A stretch of DNA of 64,000 nt from Desulfobulbus rhabdoformis (GTDB taxonomy: Bacteria > Desulfobacterota > Desulfobulbia > Desulfobulbales > Desulfobulbaceae), in the NCBI RefSeq assembly GCF_016919065.1, contig NZ_JAFFQA010000027.1, positions 1 through 64,000 on the forward strand. Reading direction: 5' to 3'. The position numbers and the translations under genes were made by a program. The notes beneath the pieces are model-generated. The model saw only the letters and a program-made list of their open reading frames with translations. It did no database searches and was not told the DNA's origin. Below, one piece after another: positions 42,566 through 51,197 of this stretch. Position 1 is the first letter of the stretch; each line of letters starts with the position of its first letter.

Positions 42566-43564
42566 CTAATAGACGTTAGAGGCCAGATTGGGATCCCACT
42601 CCATCTCTCTTAGGAGATCGGAGCAGTACTCGATCGTTCGTCCCCTGCCCTCACCGGTTTCCGCCTCGGCATCACGGGGACTTGATCCCACCTCGGGAAA
42701 GAAGAGATTTGCCCCGGCCACCAAGGCCAGGCTGTTGGGTTCGTGGACACAGTGGGCCTTGACCGTGGTGCCCATGACAAGGCGACTCACCGCAACCAGT
42801 TGGGCCATACGCCGTTCACTGATCATGCCTTCGGGTTCTTTAGGCGAGCCGGGAAAATTAATTCGGCGCATGATGCCGCTGTAAGTGGCTTTTTCCCGGC
42901 GGGCCAGGAGCATCAAATCAACAATCTCCTCTGGGCTGTGCTCCGGTCCCACAGGCTCAACACAGTTCACCCATTTCAGGCCGACATCATGGAGCACACG
43001 CAGGGTTTCTATGCGGCGCTCAGGCTTAAAGGGAGTATCTTTGCCTTCACCCAAGCGCACCGCATGATAAAAGCCGACATAGCCGGCATCCAGGAGTTGC
43101 TCTCCCTCTTTATGATTGATGTCGCGGGCGTTGGCGACCAGGGGTACACTGACCTCCTTGTTCAACCGACGCCCCACTTCCAGCAGCCGCGAGAAGGGAT
43201 AGGTTCCGGTGGCCATCAGGTTCAAGCCATCGGCCCCTTGGGCCTCGCCCTGTTTGGCCCAGGCGACAATCTCCTCCATGGAATACTCATATTTTTCGGT
43301 GAATAACCCGGCTTTTCGGGTCAGAGAACAAAAAAGACAGTCCATGGGGCAGGGCTCAACATTGAGCCCAATATGAAAGTGACGCTCACCCTTCTTGCCA
43401 AACTGAGCGCGGGAGAGATGGTTGGCCGCCTCCATGAGCGCGTAGGTCTCCCGACTCTCCAGCTCAAGATGCACCAGCGCCAGGGCCTCATCGCGTTCCA
43501 GGGGCACCCCGTCACGTCCTTTTTTGAGTATTTCCTCAATCCGGGGGGATAGCTTCCACGCCAT
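42566..43564 (-). CDS. Radical SAM protein, biotin-synthase/HydE-like
   Basis: A 332-residue radical SAM enzyme with the cluster motif C72-x3-C76-x2-C79 in EPCPMDCLFCS. The BioB/HydE-type features are MEAANHLSRAQFG before the cluster, the LNLMATGTYPFSRLL strand, CVEPVGPEHSPEEI, and a C-terminal barrel half with VKAHCVHEPNSLALVAGAN. It is not a recognised BioB, HydE or ThiH ortholog. It begins the transporter and glycosyltransferase operon, so its product is probably imported, modified or glycosylated by that set. No selenocysteine-domain rSAM protein is seen. Confidence 0.85.
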   Translation of the reverse strand: MAWKLSPRIEEILKKGRDGVPLERDEALALVHLELESRETYALMEAANHLSRAQFGKKGERHFHIGLNVEPCPMDCLFCSLTRKAGLFTEKYEYSMEEIVAWAKQGEAQGADGLNLMATGTYPFSRLLEVGRRLNKEVSVPLVANARDINHKEGEQLLDAGYVGFYHAVRLGEGKDTPFKPERRIETLRVLHDVGLKWVNCVEPVGPEHSPEEIVDLMLLARREKATYSGIMRRINFPGSPKEPEGMISERRMAQLVAVSRLVMGTTVKAHCVHEPNSLALVAGANLFFPEVGSSPRDAEAETGEGRGRTIEYCSDLLREMEWDPNLASNVY

Positions 43565-43593
43565 AGATTTATCTCCTTGCTATTTCGTAATTC

Positions 43594-43649
43594 CCAAACC
43601 CGTGAGCAGGATACGTTGTCCAGAGCCCACCCGCCGTCACAAATTCAGG
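43594..43649. repeat. REP-like palindromic unit
   Basis: CCAAACCCGTGAGC and inverted CCGCCGTCACAAATTCAGG enclose a short spacer, like the unit at 30010. It separates the TVP38 gene from the radical SAM operon. Confidence 0.65.
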
Positions 43650-43659
43650 ATTTCGTGGT

Positions 43660-44352
43660 TTACTGTTGCATCGAGTCAGCGGCCTGCCCTTTCCACTTCT
43701 GCCAAGCCACGGGGATAAGTGCAAAAAGCCCCAAAAGAACAAAGGAGCCCAGGACTCGTGCTGAGGCCACATCACCAAGCGAATGAATGGCTGCCAGACC
43801 AGCCCCGGCATTGACGTAGACAAACCCGCCGGGAATGATGCCCACCATAGTAGCCAGGAAAAAGGTCCGCAATGGTAAACGGGTCAAACCTGCCGCTAAA
43901 TTGATGAGAAAAAAAGGAAAAAGGGGGACCAGCCGCAAAAAGAGCAGGTAATTGAATCCCCGCTGCGCAAGCTCTTGATTGATGGTTTCAAGGCGCGCAC
44001 CAAAACGTTGCTGAACTGTATCATGGAGCAGATAGCGGGCAACAAGAAAGGCCAATGTTGCGCCAATGGTCGCGGCAACCACCGCGTAGAGCGTTCCGGC
44101 AAAGGCGCCAAAAAGCAGCCCCGCAGAGAGCGAGAGAATCGCAGCCCCGGGCAAGGAAAAGGCAGTCTGCACAATATAGAGGGCCATGAACAGCAGAGGC
44201 GCGGCCAGCGGATGGTCGTGCGCATGTTGCTGCAGCAGTTCCCGGTGGGTTTGGAGGGATTCAAGCGTCAGGAATCGATCCAGATCAAAGACAAAAAAGA
44301 GCAGCAGCATGAGGGCGGCGCCCCCAAGGAGCACTATTTTTTTGCTGTTCAT
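43660..44352 (-). CDS. TVP38/TMEM64 family membrane protein
   Basis: A 230-residue protein of the DedA-like VTT superfamily. ATG at 44352 has AAGGAGG just upstream. TM1 is at about 5-22, followed by AAPLLFMALYIVQTAFSLPG, GLLFGAFAGTLYAVVAATIG and LRLVPLFPFFLINLAAGL, the re-entrant family core. Members transport lipids or other small compounds across bilayers. In Desulfobacterota and others these genes commonly sit beside a pyridine-nucleotide disulfide oxidoreductase, as here with a 48-base gap. Confidence 0.88.
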   Translation of the reverse strand: MNSKKIVLLGGAALMLLLFFVFDLDRFLTLESLQTHRELLQQHAHDHPLAAPLLFMALYIVQTAFSLPGAAILSLSAGLLFGAFAGTLYAVVAATIGATLAFLVARYLLHDTVQQRFGARLETINQELAQRGFNYLLFLRLVPLFPFFLINLAAGLTRLPLRTFFLATMVGIIPGGFVYVNAGAGLAAIHSLGDVASARVLGSFVLLGLFALIPVAWQKWKGQAADSMQQ

Positions 44353-44400
44353 AGGTATCCTCCTTGGTGGAATGTTATGCGCCACCTGTGTCTGTCCAGA

Positions 44401-45921
44401 CTAATTTTTACGTCTCCAGCCCAGCCATGCAGCAAAAATTTTCTTCACCGGTCCTGTCAGCCGCGTTTTATTATAGGCATCCGCCAGCTTGCGAAAGACC
44501 TCCGCCCGCGTGGGATAGGGGTGGATGGTACGGCCAATGGCGGCCAGTCCTTTGTTGGCGGTCATGGCCAGGGTCAGCTCACTGATGAGATCACCCGCAT
44601 GCCGCCCGACCACGGTACCGCCGACAATGGTATCACTGCCTTTGTGAAGATGCACGCGGGCAAACCCCTGGGGCTCACCATCCAACAGGGCGCGATCAAC
44701 ATCTGCAAACGGGACAGTATAACTCGCTACCTCAATCCCCTGCGCCCTGGCCTCCTGAGCTGTCAGCCCAACCTGGGCGACCTCCGGGTCTGTATAGGTA
44801 CAGTGGGGGACAATCAGCCTGGAGACTTTCTGGCGCGTCAAAAAAAGGGCATTGGAAAGAAGAATCCGTGCCTGGGCATCGGCCAGATGAGTAAATTTTT
44901 TATTTGAGCAGATATCACCGGCGGCAAAGATGCGTTTGTTGGTAGTCCGCAGCTGATCATCAACGCTGACGCCAGCTAGGTCAGAGGCAACCCCTGCCAA
45001 TTCCAGATCAAGCCCTTCGATGTTGGGTACACGTCCGGCAGCAACGAGGACAGCCTCGACCTCCAAAACGGTTGTGCCCTCCTGCCCCACCAGCAGCAAC
45101 CGTTTTTCTCCACCGGAGCCTTTTTCAACACGCTCCAGTTGTGTCTGCAAATGTACATGAATTCCTTCCTCACGAAAGCGCTCCTCAACCACAAGGGAGG
45201 CATCCAAATCATCTCGGGGCAACAAACGCGGACCTCGTTGAAGCAGATGGACCTGAGCACCAAACCGGGCAAAGGCCTGGGCCAACTCACAGCCGATTGG
45301 CCCGCCTCCGACGATGGCCAGTTGCTTGGGGAGGCTGGTGAGGGAAAAAATTGTTTCATTGGTAAGGTAACCCGCCTGGGCAAGCCCTGGTGTGGCGGGC
45401 ACCGCAGCCCGGCCTCCGGTACAGAGGGCGGCTCGATCAAAGTGAAGCAGGCTGCCCCCAACCTCGACAGAGGAGGCATCGACGAATCTGGCCTGGCCCA
45501 GATAGACATCCACTCCCAGTTCACGAAAACGATGGGCTGAATCATGGGGACTGATGCCAGAGCGCAGGCGTCGCATCCGCTCCATCACTGCGGGAAAATC
45601 AATGGTCAGTCCATCCTGGCCACGCAGGCCAAACCCCGCGCTGTTACGGGCATCGTAGAAAGCGCGGGCAGCGGCAAGCAGGGCTTTTGAGGGCACACAA
45701 CCGGTATTGAGACAGTCACCGCCAAGCAGATGCCGCTCGATGAGCGCCACACGGGCCCCGAGACCGGCGGCTCCGGCTGCGGTGACCAGGCCTGCGGTAC
45801 CGCCTCCGATGACCACCAGGTTATAGCGCCCCTGCGGATGGGGATTCTCCCAGTCCGCAGGGTGGAGCTCTTGCACCAGTTTCTCATTATGCACATCATG
45901 GGGCAGAATCATGGTTTGCAT
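44401..45921 (-). CDS. FAD-dependent pyridine nucleotide-disulfide oxidoreductase
   Basis: A 506-residue flavoprotein of the dihydrolipoamide dehydrogenase/mercuric reductase family. The FAD site is NLVVIGGGTAGLVTAAG; the redox disulfide is Cys70 and Cys75 in GGDCLNTGCVPSK; the NAD(P)H site follows QLAIVGGGPIGCELAQAF; the dimer interface has HPYPTRAEVFRKLAD. It lacks the MerA heavy-metal domain and the terminal Cys pair, so mercury reduction is unlikely. Located between MsrAB and TVP38, it may supply reducing power for thiol or quinone chemistry. Substrate unknown. Confidence 0.88.
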   Translation of the reverse strand: MQTMILPHDVHNEKLVQELHPADWENPHPQGRYNLVVIGGGTAGLVTAAGAAGLGARVALIERHLLGGDCLNTGCVPSKALLAAARAFYDARNSAGFGLRGQDGLTIDFPAVMERMRRLRSGISPHDSAHRFRELGVDVYLGQARFVDASSVEVGGSLLHFDRAALCTGGRAAVPATPGLAQAGYLTNETIFSLTSLPKQLAIVGGGPIGCELAQAFARFGAQVHLLQRGPRLLPRDDLDASLVVEERFREEGIHVHLQTQLERVEKGSGGEKRLLLVGQEGTTVLEVEAVLVAAGRVPNIEGLDLELAGVASDLAGVSVDDQLRTTNKRIFAAGDICSNKKFTHLADAQARILLSNALFLTRQKVSRLIVPHCTYTDPEVAQVGLTAQEARAQGIEVASYTVPFADVDRALLDGEPQGFARVHLHKGSDTIVGGTVVGRHAGDLISELTLAMTANKGLAAIGRTIHPYPTRAEVFRKLADAYNKTRLTGPVKKIFAAWLGWRRKN

Positions 45922-45938
45922 AGTACGCCCTCACCGGT

Positions 45939-47012
45939 TTATTGATCAAAAAGTGAACGATACGCCCCGAGCCCCTCTTTTTCCAGTTCGTCAACCGGGA
46001 CGAATCGCAGAGAAGCGGAGTTGATGCAGTAACGTAGTCCTGTTGGTGCGGGCCCATCTGAAAAGACATGGCCAAGATGGGAATCTCCGCCTTTGCTTCG
46101 GACCTCGGTGCGCACCGAGAACAGGCTCCTGTCCTCATGTTCCACGATATTCTCCGGAACCAGGGGGCGGATAAAGCTGGGCCACCCCGTCCCGGAGTCG
46201 TACTTGTCCGTTGAGCTAAACAAAGGCTCACCGGAAACAATATCTACATAGATTCCCGGTTTCTTGTTATTCCAGTACTCATTGTTAAAGGGGGGTTCGG
46301 TCCCTTCTTCCTGAGTGACCTTGTACTGGAGAGGCGTCAGGCGCGACTGCAAATCTTCCTTGGTTTCCCCTGTCGGCACGACATCACGCCAGGTTCGCTC
46401 AAGAAAGTCATCACGCCCTGACCGGGAGCGGTAGAAATGATAGCGTATCGGATTTTTCTGATAATAATCCTGGTGATAGGCTTCTGCCGCATAAAAGGTG
46501 GAGGCCGGAAGAATAGGGGTGACAATGGGTTTATCAAAAACACCACCTGCGGCCAGTGCGGCCTTGGAGGCCTCGGCCTGTTGCCGCTGCTCTTCATTCA
46601 GATAAAAGATAGCGGTGGTATAGGCATGACCGCGATCAACAAACTGACCACCACTATCCGTGGGGTTGACCTGACGCCAGTAGGTATCAAGCAGGGTGTT
46701 GTAACTGACTTTGGCTGGATCAAAGACAATACGCACCACCTCAATATGCCCACCCTGGCTATAGTTCTGATAGGTTGGGTTGGCCGTGGTCCCTCCTGTA
46801 TAGCCGGAGACTACCGAGACGACACCATCGAGTTGCTCAAAAGGTTTTTCCATGCACCAGAAGCAGCCGCCTGCAAAAATTGCCTGCTCGGTTTTACTTG
46901 CGCTGCTCACCGGTTTGTCCATTTCCGCCACTGCCTTATGATCAGAGACGGCCCATAGCGTGACCATTCCAATGGCCAGCGTTGCCAGTGTTACCATTTG
47001 CCATGAACTCAT
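45939..47012 (-). CDS. msrAB: Periplasmic methionine sulfoxide reductase MsrAB fusion
   Basis: Repairs both epimers of methionine sulfoxide. The 357-residue protein has an N-terminal hydrophobic helix (about 5-22; signal or anchor), so it acts outside the cytoplasm. MsrA occupies about 42-200, with catalytic Cys50 in GGCFWC. MsrB occupies about 215-345, with GTGWPSFIRP and catalytic Cys in RYCINSASLRF. The CxxC zinc pairs found in some MsrB are not evident. It follows a Met-rich lipoprotein gene and lies 17 bases before the flavoprotein gene. Confidence 0.94.
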   Translation of the reverse strand: MSSWQMVTLATLAIGMVTLWAVSDHKAVAEMDKPVSSASKTEQAIFAGGCFWCMEKPFEQLDGVVSVVSGYTGGTTANPTYQNYSQGGHIEVVRIVFDPAKVSYNTLLDTYWRQVNPTDSGGQFVDRGHAYTTAIFYLNEEQRQQAEASKAALAAGGVFDKPIVTPILPASTFYAAEAYHQDYYQKNPIRYHFYRSRSGRDDFLERTWRDVVPTGETKEDLQSRLTPLQYKVTQEEGTEPPFNNEYWNNKKPGIYVDIVSGEPLFSSTDKYDSGTGWPSFIRPLVPENIVEHEDRSLFSVRTEVRSKGGDSHLGHVFSDGPAPTGLRYCINSASLRFVPVDELEKEGLGAYRSLFDQ

Positions 47013-47190
47013 ATTACCTCCCCGAGGGAATCAACTCCCCTGCATCTTTCTGTGCTTCACCTAAGGATACCTGGCTTCCAAGCATCTTCGACCAGTTCAA
47101 GGAAAGAGGCCCTGCAGGCCGGGTTGTGATCGAACATCCCAAAGAAGGGATTTGCGTTGAAAGCCAAGGTTCTGCGTACACTCACATCGC

Positions 47191-47409
47191 CTACATGGAT
47201 GTTGCCGACTCCTTCATCATCGAATCCTCCGTCATCATTTCCCCACTCTCCTGTTCCATGGTGTCCTGCATCATGTGATCATCTTGCATGGAATGCATTG
47301 CAGGGCCAGGCTCCATAGAGGGCGTCTGTTCCATAGGGGGATGAGAGCAGGCTGCAGTGAGCGTAACCAATACTGTTGTGGCGATTATCATCGAGGTCAA
47401 TGCTTTCAT
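47191..47409 (-). CDS. Methionine-rich small lipoprotein
   Basis: A 72-residue protein starting MKALTSM with GGAGG upstream. The signal ends in TAAC, a lipobox-like cleavage site. The mature chain is about 52 residues with 12 Met, in a setting of Glu, Asp, Ser, Pro and His; the only Cys is the lipidated one and there are no aromatic residues. It should be disordered and easily oxidised. Directly upstream of periplasmic MsrAB and downstream of a two-component system, it resembles in logic the Met-rich oxidant-scavenging peptide MrpX with its Msr. Metal (copper) binding is the alternative. Confidence 0.75.
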   Translation of the reverse strand: MKALTSMIIATTVLVTLTAACSHPPMEQTPSMEPGPAMHSMQDDHMMQDTMEQESGEMMTEDSMMKESATSM

Positions 47410-47471
47410 AGTATCCTCCATTGTGGTTGTTGTATTTTTCTTTGGCCGTACCTTACCTGTAAGCCTGCTTT

Positions 47472-47509
47472 GTAAAGAACAGGTAAAGGCCAATTAAAGA
47501 GGAGTAAAA
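47472..47509 (-). promoter_or_regulatory. Four phased TTTA repeats upstream of the Met-rich lipoprotein
   Basis: On the minus strand TTTA occurs four times with spacing 10, 11 and 11 bases (plus-strand TAAA at 47505, 47495, 47484, 47473). Three of the four read TTTAC. Such phased direct repeats are typical of OmpR/PhoB-family operators. The regulator gene is 1.1 kb upstream in the same cluster. Confidence 0.5.
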
Positions 47510-47553
47510 GATGAAAAATGGAGGAGACGTGCAAAAATGCCGGATTCAGGTAA

Positions 47554-48621
47554 TCAGTGCAGCGGCAGCCGAAACCAGACCCTGGTCTGCTCCGCTGTGC
47601 TTTCCGCGCCGATCTCCCCGCCTTGGGCATCGACAAGCTGTTTACAGATGGCCAGACCTAGGCCAAAGCCACCAGCCTGGCGGGTACGGGAACGATCGGT
47701 CCGGAAAAAACGTTCAAAGATAAAGGGAAGGTCCTCTGGAGCAATGCCAGCTCCGGAGTTGCTGAAAGAAAAGAGGAGATGGTCGGTTTGTTCGGTCAAA
47801 GCAAGGGCGACCCAGCCCTTGTGCGGTGTGTAGTGCAGACAGTTTTCCAAAAGATTGCGCAGCACCTGCAGCAGCTTTTCACGATCTGCCCACAGAGGCT
47901 GTGCAACGACATAAGATTCGCGCAACTCAATCTCCTCTTCTGCAAAACGGGGCCGATAGAGGGCCAACAACTGCTGCACTTCCCTGACCGGGTCAAGCTG
48001 CCTACGATTGAGCACAACCTCGGCGGCGTCTGCCCGGGCCAACTGCTGTAGGTTCTCCACTAGTCGTAGAAGATGCAGACTCTCCTGGTGGAGCATGGTC
48101 AGGGTTTCGGTTTTAGGCGGCAGCACCTGATCGCGTAAACCTTCAAGATACCCGCAGAGATTGGTCAAGGGAGTGCGCAATTCATGGGCCAGGTCGGCCA
48201 CCATGTTCTTGCGTAACTGCTCCACCCGGGCAAGGCTATCGGCCATTTGATTGAGGGCCTGGCTCAGATCGCCAAGCTCATCTCGGGTTGCCACCTCCAG
48301 GCGGGGGGAAAAATCCCCCAGAGCAATACGCTCACTCACCCATGCCATCTGGGTCAAAGGGCGCAGGATGCGGCGGGTCAACAGGAAACTCAAACCAACC
48401 GCCACCAGCAGGGCTACAAGACTGGCCCAGAGAAGAGAGTGGTGGATGGAACTAAGAAACATGCCATGGATTTCCGTGGGCTCGATGGCATAGCGATTCA
48501 TCAGATCCATGAAGTAGGTCGCCGCCAGATGATCGATGGCCCACCAGATAACCACCAGAATAAGCAGAATGACCGGAACCGAGTTGATGAAGAGCAGTTT
48601 CCAGAGTAAACGGTGCTTCAT
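47554..48621 (-). CDS. Sensor histidine kinase (BaeS-like)
   Basis: A 355-residue membrane kinase: TM1 at about 10-30, a short periplasmic loop of roughly 30 residues, TM2 near 62-82, HAMP (RRILRPLTQMAWVSERIA), HisKA with ADLAHELRTPLTNLCGYLE, and HATPase with SNSGAGIAPEDLPFIFERF and GGFGLGLAICKQL. The small sensor loop suggests sensing in or near the membrane. It lies 9 bases after its regulator gene. The downstream Met-rich lipoprotein and MsrAB suggest oxidant or envelope stress, as with HprS in E. coli. Confidence 0.88.
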   Translation of the reverse strand: MKHRLLWKLLFINSVPVILLILVVIWWAIDHLAATYFMDLMNRYAIEPTEIHGMFLSSIHHSLLWASLVALLVAVGLSFLLTRRILRPLTQMAWVSERIALGDFSPRLEVATRDELGDLSQALNQMADSLARVEQLRKNMVADLAHELRTPLTNLCGYLEGLRDQVLPPKTETLTMLHQESLHLLRLVENLQQLARADAAEVVLNRRQLDPVREVQQLLALYRPRFAEEEIELRESYVVAQPLWADREKLLQVLRNLLENCLHYTPHKGWVALALTEQTDHLLFSFSNSGAGIAPEDLPFIFERFFRTDRSRTRQAGGFGLGLAICKQLVDAQGGEIGAESTAEQTRVWFRLPLH

Positions 48622-48630
48622 TGGCCGCCC

Positions 48631-49326
48631 CTACTCCGTAAACCGGTAGCCAAAGCCGCGCACAGTGAGGATAAATTCCGGCTTGGCCGGGTTGGGTTCG
48701 ATTTTCTGTCGCAGCTTGCCGATATGCACATCGATCACGCGCTCAACCACGCTTTCCCCCTCCTCATAAAACCGTGCAAGCAACTCTTCGCGGGAAAAAA
48801 CACGGCCCGGCGACTGCATGAGTGTGAGGAGCAACTTATACTCGCTGGCAGTGAGTTCAATCGCCTTCCCCGCAATACTTACCTTGTGCTTGGCATCATC
48901 AAGCATTATTGATCCGTGGCGGAGAATCTCTTGGGCCCCCTCCTCTCGGGGGCGGATTCTTCGCAAGATCGCCTTGACCCGCTCGACCAACTCACGGGGA
49001 CTGAAAGGTTTCACCACATAATCATCGGCTCCGATGGAGAGCCCCATGATTCGGTCGATCTCCTCTTCCCGGGCCGTAAGCATCAAAATGGGCACATCTG
49101 ATTTTTTGCGAATCCTGCGGCAGATCTCCCAGCCATCCAGGCCTGGAAGCATAATGTCCAGAATGACAAAACAAAAAGGTTCACGCTCAAAGAACTGCAG
49201 GGCCTGCAGGCCACTTGCTGCAATACGGGTGGAAAACCCCTCGCGCTCCATATAGGTCTGCACGAGCTTGGCGGTATTGGAATCGTCTTCGGCTATAAGG
49301 ATGATCTGGCTGGTGCTCACGGGCAT
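48631..49326 (-). CDS. OmpR-family response regulator
   Basis: A 231-residue regulator: REC domain with LIAEDDSNTAKLV and phosphoacceptor Asp in FVILDIMLPGLDGWE, YVVKPFSPRELVERV; winged helix with IELTASEYKLLLTLMQSPGRV and VIDVHIGKLRQKIE. It is followed by its kinase and by the Met-rich lipoprotein/MsrAB genes, whose upstream region has phased TTTA repeats it may bind. The start at 49326 has a weak ribosome site. Confidence 0.9.
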   Translation of the reverse strand: MPVSTSQIILIAEDDSNTAKLVQTYMEREGFSTRIAASGLQALQFFEREPFCFVILDIMLPGLDGWEICRRIRKKSDVPILMLTAREEEIDRIMGLSIGADDYVVKPFSPRELVERVKAILRRIRPREEGAQEILRHGSIMLDDAKHKVSIAGKAIELTASEYKLLLTLMQSPGRVFSREELLARFYEEGESVVERVIDVHIGKLRQKIEPNPAKPEFILTVRGFGYRFTE

Positions 49327-49348
49327 AAAGGGCCTATATGGTCTAGGT

Positions 49349-50086
49349 CTAATTTTTACGGCAGTCTTTGATGTACATCACCTTGTTGTTGTTGCGCATC
49401 TCCACATGGAACAGTTCGCTGGCCCGGATCAGTTCACTAAGTTTTCTATAGCCGTAGTTGATGGGAGAGAAAGAGGCCGTATTGGAGATGTACTGCCCCA
49501 CCGGTCCCAGGTTGGACCAGCCGTCTTCACCGGCGGTCTGTTCGGCGGCATTGCGCAGCAGTTTCACCAGGGCAGCATCACCGCGGAGTTCGTTACGCGA
49601 CTTTTTATGGAGTTGCCCCCCGTTTTCTTCTGCATCGTCATGGTCGGCCGCAGCAAGCAGGTTCTCGGTATAAATGAACTGGGAACAGGCATTGACAAAA
49701 GGCGATGGCGTCTTCTTCTCTCCAAAGCCGTAGACGGTCAGTCCACTGGTCAGGATACGCATGACCAGGGGAGTAAAATCGCTGTCACTGGTCATCAGGG
49801 CAAAGGCATCGATTTGCTGGGTATAGAGCAGGTCCATAGCGTCGATGATCATGGCGGCATCTGTGGCATTTTTGCCTTGGGTGTAGGCAAACTGCTGCAT
49901 GGGCTGAATGGCAAAGGGATGAAGCTGGTCCTCCCAGCCTTTGAGATTTGGGGTTTTCCAGTTACCGTAAGCCCGTCGAATATTGGTGACCCCATACTTG
50001 GCCAACTCATTGAGCACACCATCAACGGCCTGATGGCTGGCATTGTCACAATCAATCAGTAAGGCGATTTTGCGGTCCTTTTGCAT
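49349..50086 (-). CDS. NYN-domain ribonuclease-like protein with C-terminal LOTUS-type domain
   Basis: A 245-residue protein. The NYN/PIN-like domain (about 5-145) has IALLIDCDNAS, KNATDAAMIIDAMDLL and LMTSDSDFTPLVMRI, the acidic residues expected to bind Mg for RNA cleavage, then TVYGFGEKKTPSPFVNACS. The C-terminal part (about 165-240) with GPVGQYISN and INYGYRKLSELIRASELF resembles OST-HTH/LOTUS domains that bind RNA. Such LabA/DUF88-type proteins are probable RNases; the target is unknown. Confidence 0.85.
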   Translation of the reverse strand: MQKDRKIALLIDCDNASHQAVDGVLNELAKYGVTNIRRAYGNWKTPNLKGWEDQLHPFAIQPMQQFAYTQGKNATDAAMIIDAMDLLYTQQIDAFALMTSDSDFTPLVMRILTSGLTVYGFGEKKTPSPFVNACSQFIYTENLLAAADHDDAEENGGQLHKKSRNELRGDAALVKLLRNAAEQTAGEDGWSNLGPVGQYISNTASFSPINYGYRKLSELIRASELFHVEMRNNNKVMYIKDCRKN

Positions 50087-50159
50087 GACATCATCCCTGA
50101 AAGTTCAAAGGTCTTCCGGCCCCTTGTGTATGCTGTTCCCAGGGGGGCTGGACAAAGCC

Positions 50160-50771
50160 TTAGGATGTGGTTTCGTTCATAAAAAATTTGTAGAGGTCAA
50201 TCTTTTCCCAAAGCCGGTTGCAGAGATAGGGACTCGCTCCCCCAAGGGTCTGGGCGATCAAGATAGCCTCATCACGGTAGGCATGCATTTTCTTTTCGTG
50301 CCAGTGGGCGGGAGGAGGCTGGAGGTTGGTAATCCGGTCGGCCAGTTTGACCATCCAGACTTCCTGCGGCTGCTGTTGAATCCGCTTCAGGCTCTCTTCC
50401 ATCTGCGCCCTTTTGCTCCCGATCTCGGGATTTTTAGAAAGCGCGGCCACGCCCAGGGCGATTTCAGGCCCGAACGTACGCAGCAGCTCATCATAGCTCA
50501 CATCTGTGTCTTCGATGGTATCATGCAACAGGGCACAGCTCACCAAAAGATCAGGGGAAGCAATACTCTCCTGATGGATGATGGCGGCCATAGCCTCCAT
50601 AGCCACCAGCCCCAGATGATTGACATAGGCCAGGTTGCTCCCCGGCAGTAATTGCCCCTGGTGGGCATTGCAGGCAAAATTCCAGGCCTTGATATACCGG
50701 TCCTGGCTCCAGCTGATCGCGGTGTTTTCTCGGGTATGTTCAGGATACCTTTCCTGCGAAAACTCACTCAT
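50160..50771 (-). CDS. HD-domain hydrolase resembling small alarmone hydrolases
   Basis: A 203-residue HD protein starting at MSEFSQE. The SpoT/MESH1-type pattern is visible: His37 in AHQGQ, His52 in YVNHL, His83-Asp84 with Glu87-Asp88 in LLHDTIEDT, and Asp145 in KLADRITNL. MESH1-like stand-alone enzymes hydrolyse (p)ppGpp; that activity is inferred. There is no synthetase domain. The start overlaps the LprI-like gene by 8 bases, suggesting coupling. Confidence 0.82.
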   Translation of the reverse strand: MSEFSQERYPEHTRENTAISWSQDRYIKAWNFACNAHQGQLLPGSNLAYVNHLGLVAMEAMAAIIHQESIASPDLLVSCALLHDTIEDTDVSYDELLRTFGPEIALGVAALSKNPEIGSKRAQMEESLKRIQQQPQEVWMVKLADRITNLQPPPAHWHEKKMHAYRDEAILIAQTLGGASPYLCNRLWEKIDLYKFFMNETTS

Positions 50772-51159
50772 TTCGCATTTGCTCCAGCTCCAGGGCACGG
50801 GATGCGGTTGTCTGCAGCAGACAATCACTTGCCATAACGCCCGCCAACGACCCCCCATCCGGGTCGGCATAAAATTGACAGTTGGCATCACGGTAACGAA
50901 TCCAGGCGCGTTGTGCATTTTTCAATGCTTGCTTTTGCCCTTCACTCTGCTCCTGCATAACCCGCTTGTAGGCCCTGTTAAGCCGCTGATCCTGAAGCTT
51001 GGTTTCCTGGGCAATACAGTTCAACATGTCCACGGTTACGCCGCCAGCCTTTTCCATACAACGACTATACTCCTGGCTGAGCCCGAGCCCGGTTGCCTGC
51101 GCACCGTGGCTAACGGCAAAAAGCAACGTTAGCAAGAGCGCACATCGTTTGATGCACAT
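50764..51159 (-). CDS. LprI-like secreted protein (DUF1311)
   Basis: A 131-residue exported protein starting MCIKRCALLL with AAGGAGG upstream. The signal peptide ends near GAQAT. The mature part has CMEKAGGVTVDMLNCIAQE, a helical hairpin, and AQRAWIRYRDANCQFYA, the DUF1311 core with conserved Cys and Trp. LprI-type proteins are proposed lysozyme inhibitors. A real function here is not evident. It overlaps the HD gene. Confidence 0.8.
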   Translation of the reverse strand: MCIKRCALLLTLLFAVSHGAQATGLGLSQEYSRCMEKAGGVTVDMLNCIAQETKLQDQRLNRAYKRVMQEQSEGQKQALKNAQRAWIRYRDANCQFYADPDGGSLAGVMASDCLLQTTASRALELEQMRNE

Positions 51160-51197
51160 GTTGAACCTCCTTAAAAAAAACATCGCGAATCCAGGTG

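Noticed and set aside
44401..45921. Mercuric reductase
   Set aside because: The fold and GGDCLNTGCVPSK disulfide fit, but the heavy-metal domain and C-terminal Cys pair are missing and no mer genes are near; named only as a disulfide flavoprotein.
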